From the NCBI GenBank assembly GCA_030595135.1, contig JAUVDU010000062.1, positions 1-7,761 on the forward strand: DNA of 7,761 nucleotides, read 5' to 3'. The position numbers were made by a program, and so were the translations under genes. Origin of the DNA: Deltaproteobacteria bacterium. GTDB taxonomy: Bacteria; Desulfobacterota; Anaeroferrophillalia; Anaeroferrophillales; Tharpellaceae. Positions 5,823-7,761 of the stretch are shown here, in pieces. Under the pieces are notes generated by a model. The model was not told the origin of the DNA, did no database searches, and saw nothing but the letters and a program-made list of their open reading frames with translations. Position 1 is the stretch's first letter, and each line of letters begins with the position of its first letter.

Positions 5823-6164
5823 ATGGCCGAAGCAATTGATCTTAAATTCAGTGAAAGTGGGAGTTGGTTGATTGTACGTTATACGGGAATGATCAATCTG
5901 TTGATTCGTGACCAGCTGCGGCAGCAGGTGATAGCCGAGCTTGATAAACATCCCGGATGTGATCTGGTTTTTGATCTCTCCACGGTGACGGCCATCGATT
6001 CCTCCGGGCTCGGAGCAATTTTTAGTCTCTACAAATTTCTCAACGAACGGCAGTCATCTCTGGCTCTGGCGGCACCCAACCATGATGTTGCGGCTTTGCT
6101 TGAGCTGACTCACCTTGATAAAGTTATCAGGATCGAGAAATCATTGGCAGCTATTACTGGGTAG
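5823..6164 (+). CDS. STAS-domain protein (anti-sigma-factor antagonist type)
   Basis: A 113-residue single STAS domain resembling SpoIIAA/RsbV. The key segment is VFDLSTVTAIDSSGLGAIFSLYKFL; Ser60 in DSSGLG is at the position phosphorylated by partner anti-sigma kinases in SpoIIAA and RsbV. Such proteins bind and inhibit an anti-sigma factor when unphosphorylated, or act in other partner-switching pathways such as lipid-asymmetry transport (MlaB), where the phospho-site motif is usually less well kept. No HATPase-type anti-sigma kinase, PP2C phosphatase or sigma factor gene is in this window, so the partner is unknown. It sits 17 bases after lepB and 6 bases before pyrR, probably in the same transcript; a functional link to either is not shown. 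Confidence 0.9.
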   Translation: MAEAIDLKFSESGSWLIVRYTGMINLLIRDQLRQQVIAELDKHPGCDLVFDLSTVTAIDSSGLGAIFSLYKFLNERQSSLALAAPNHDVAALLELTHLDKVIRIEKSLAAITG

Positions 6165-6170
6165 AGATTT

Positions 6171-6746
6171 ATGTCTAAGATGAATGAGAACCGAATATGT
6201 GACTCGCAGGAGATGGATCGGTTGATGGCCCGGGTTGCGGCTGAAATTATGGATCGTAATAAGGGGTGTCAGAAACTGGCCTTGGTCGGGATTTTGACCC
6301 GAGGGGTCTGTTTAGCCCGGCGTCTACAGAAAATTATCAGTGATACCACGGGTCAGGAGTTACCTTTAGGGATTCTCGACATTACCCTCTATCGCGATGA
6401 TCTCGCGCATGCCACCCATCATCCCATTGTGCGAAAAACCGAGATTCCTTTTTGTCTCGACGGTGCAACCGTGGTTTTGGTCGATGATGTGCTTTATACC
6501 GGGCGGACGGTGCGGGCGGCGATGGATGGCCTGATCGATTTTGGTCGGCCGCAGAGTATTCAACTGGCGGTGCTGGTTGATCGAGGTTGTCGAGAGTTGC
6601 CGATTGCGGCAGATTACGTTGGGGTCGAGGTTCCGGCCTCGCCGCAGGATCGGGTGATGGTGCGGGTCGAAGAGAGTGACGGATTTGATCAGGTGACCGT
6701 CACTCCACGCTCTTTGGTTTCTGTTTCTTCTTCCGGGGGGGAGTAG
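6171..6746 (+). CDS. pyrR: Bifunctional pyr regulator / uracil phosphoribosyltransferase PyrR
   Basis: A 191-residue PRTase-fold protein. [17 protein letters not shown] (36-52) and the PRPP-binding motif [13 protein letters not shown] (101-113) are clear, as is the [17 protein letters not shown] segment (135-151) typical of PyrR rather than of Upp. In Firmicutes PyrR binds UMP and the pyr mRNA leader to promote attenuation, and it has uracil phosphoribosyltransferase activity. It is placed directly before pyrB and pyrC. I see no PyrR-type RNA binding loop or attenuator near it: the gap to the STAS gene is 6 bases and to pyrB 5 bases. How it would regulate here is therefore unclear; a site may lie further upstream or the protein may act mainly as an enzyme. 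The C-terminal tail ([11 protein letters not shown]) is Ser-rich and slightly longer than the typical family end. Confidence 0.94.
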   Translation: MSKMNENRICDSQEMDRLMARVAAEIMDRNKGCQKLALVGILTRGVCLARRLQKIISDTTGQELPLGILDITLYRDDLAHATHHPIVRKTEIPFCLDGATVVLVDDVLYTGRTVRAAMDGLIDFGRPQSIQLAVLVDRGCRELPIAADYVGVEVPASPQDRVMVRVEESDGFDQVTVTPRSLVSVSSSGGE

Positions 6747-6751
6747 ACGAG

Positions 6752-7678
6752 ATGGGATTTAAACGTAAAGATCTACTCGGTACCCGGGATTTGTCGGCTG
6801 TAGAGATAAGAAGTTTACTTGAAAGTGCCGAATCTTTCAAAGAGATTGCCGAACGACCTCTGAAAAAGGTGCCCGCTCTGCGCGGTAAAACGGTTGTAAA
6901 TCTCTTTTTTGAACCGAGTACGAGAACCAGGACCTCTTTTGAGATTGCGGCAAAACGTTTAAGTGCTGACGCGGTTAATATGAGTGCTTCGACGAGTAGC
7001 GTGGTTAAGGGTGAAAGCCTGATCGATACGGTTGAAAATATCCAGGCTATGGCCCCTGATATAGTTGTAATTCGTCATGGATATGTCGGTGCAGCCCACC
7101 TTGTTGCCGGGCGTATCGGGGCCAGTGTGGTCAACGCCGGTGACGGTGCCAATGAACATCCGACGCAGGCGCTGCTTGATCTTTTGACGATTGCAGAACA
7201 TAAAAAACTCGAACCCGGCCTGACCGTAGCCATTATTGGTGATATCGCTCACAGTCGGGTGGCTCGTTCAAATATCTGGGCTTTAATTACTTTGGGGATT
7301 ACGGTCAGGGTCTGTGCCCCGCCAACGATGCTGCCTCGTGGTTTAGAAAAGATTGCCGGGATTCAGGTGTGTCGGCGGCCGGAAGAGGCTTTAGCCGGTG
7401 CCGATGTCGTGATGATGTTGAGAATTCAGCTTGAACGCCAAGATCGGCTTCTCTTTCCTTCGATTCGTGATTATGCCCGGATATTTGGTCTTAATCGCCG
7501 GCGCTTGGAACTGGCTCACCCTGATGCTATCGTTATGCATCCAGGACCCATGAATCGCGGGGTTGAGATTACATCAGAAGTGGCTGACGGCGAGCGTGCG
7601 GTGATTCTTAATCAGGTCAGCAACGGCGTTGCCTTGCGGATGGCGGTTCTCTTTATGTTGGGAGGTCAAGGCGCATGA
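6752..7678 (+). CDS. pyrB: Aspartate carbamoyltransferase catalytic chain
   Basis: ATCase condenses carbamoyl phosphate and L-aspartate to N-carbamoyl-aspartate, the second step of de novo pyrimidine synthesis. At 308 residues it is full length. The carbamoyl-phosphate loop [13 protein letters not shown] carries Ser56-Thr57-Arg58-Thr59; Lys86 in SSVVKGESL matches the loop lysine contributed across the trimer interface. HPTQ (136-139) and [11 protein letters not shown] (263-273) are the other conserved active-site blocks, and MMLRIQLER contains the aspartate-contacting Arg (about 224). No pyrI regulatory chain is seen here; genes of this PyrR-PyrB-PyrC arrangement often encode ATCase without PyrI. 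GGGGGAG (6736-6743), overlapping the end of pyrR, is its ribosome binding site. Its stop TGA overlaps the pyrC ATG (ATGA), indicating translational coupling. Confidence 0.97.
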   Translation: MGFKRKDLLGTRDLSAVEIRSLLESAESFKEIAERPLKKVPALRGKTVVNLFFEPSTRTRTSFEIAAKRLSADAVNMSASTSSVVKGESLIDTVENIQAMAPDIVVIRHGYVGAAHLVAGRIGASVVNAGDGANEHPTQALLDLLTIAEHKKLEPGLTVAIIGDIAHSRVARSNIWALITLGITVRVCAPPTMLPRGLEKIAGIQVCRRPEEALAGADVVMMLRIQLERQDRLLFPSIRDYARIFGLNRRRLELAHPDAIVMHPGPMNRGVEITSEVADGERAVILNQVSNGVALRMAVLFMLGGQGA

Positions 7679-7761
7679 GTGAAAAACTTTCCTCGATCTT
7701 GTTGAAAAACGGTCGTCTTATCGATGCTGGACAAAATCTCGATGCCAATTTAGATATTTTT
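7675..7761 (+). CDS. pyrC: Dihydroorotase, N-terminal fragment (3' end outside window)
   Basis: The visible 29 codons start at ATG 7675, overlapping the pyrB stop by 4 bases, with GGAGG (7661-7665) 9 bases upstream. The peptide begins [29 protein letters not shown]; the [15 protein letters not shown] segment matches the start of the long (type I, amidohydrolase) dihydroorotases, which open with a small beta-sandwich before the metal-binding HxH motif. That motif is beyond the window, so the call rests on the N-terminal pattern and on the pyrR-pyrB context. Dihydroorotase cyclises carbamoyl-aspartate, the product of PyrB, so the neighbours catalyse consecutive steps. Confidence 0.88.
   Translation, partial: MSEKLSSILLKNGRLIDAGQNLDANLDIF

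Overview
The window looks like a chromosomal stretch from a Gram-negative bacterium, most likely of the former Deltaproteobacteria (Desulfobacterota/Desulfuromonadota). This is inferred from gene order (argS followed by a SPOR-domain protein, then lepA-lepB, then pyrR-pyrB-pyrC), from protein style and from moderate GC content; no marker fixes the genus. All genes are on the + strand and nearly all are conserved housekeeping genes.

Layout: (1) 1-200 is the C-terminal end of a response-regulator receiver domain. (2) 201-534 is a gap with a hairpin, a repeat end and a good sigma70-type promoter. (3) 535-2211 is argS, followed after 5 bases by an inner-membrane SPOR-domain protein (2217-2906). 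(4) 2907-3200 is a gap filled by a foldback element with 12-bp terminal inverted repeats. (5) 3201-5006 is lepA (EF4). (6) 5006-5134 is a short non-coding insertion element between lepA and lepB. (7) 5164-7761 is a tight gene string: lepB (signal peptidase I), a single-domain STAS protein, pyrR, pyrB and the first 29 codons of pyrC. The last three are pyrimidine biosynthesis genes, and pyrB and pyrC overlap by 4 bases.

The genes are ordinary; the interesting signal is in the gaps. All three large gaps end with the same motif, TAGCTG(A/G)ATAGTTAC, and two of them begin with its inverted copy. The element between lepA and lepB is the clearest. It has GTAA...TTAC termini and near-perfect 12/13-bp terminal inverted repeats, and it is flanked exactly by an 8-bp direct repeat (GATAATTA at 4998-5005 and 5135-5142), as expected of a target-site duplication. 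GTAA ends with 8-bp duplications are what the IS66 family is known for, so I infer a family of small non-autonomous (MITE-like) elements moved by an IS66-type transposase that lies outside this window. Removing the element and one duplication restores a TAA stop for lepA and a roughly 20-base lepA-lepB spacing, so the insertion appears to have landed in the stop codon of a compact operon without damaging either gene. The other two elements are older-looking or diverged: I could not find target duplications around them.
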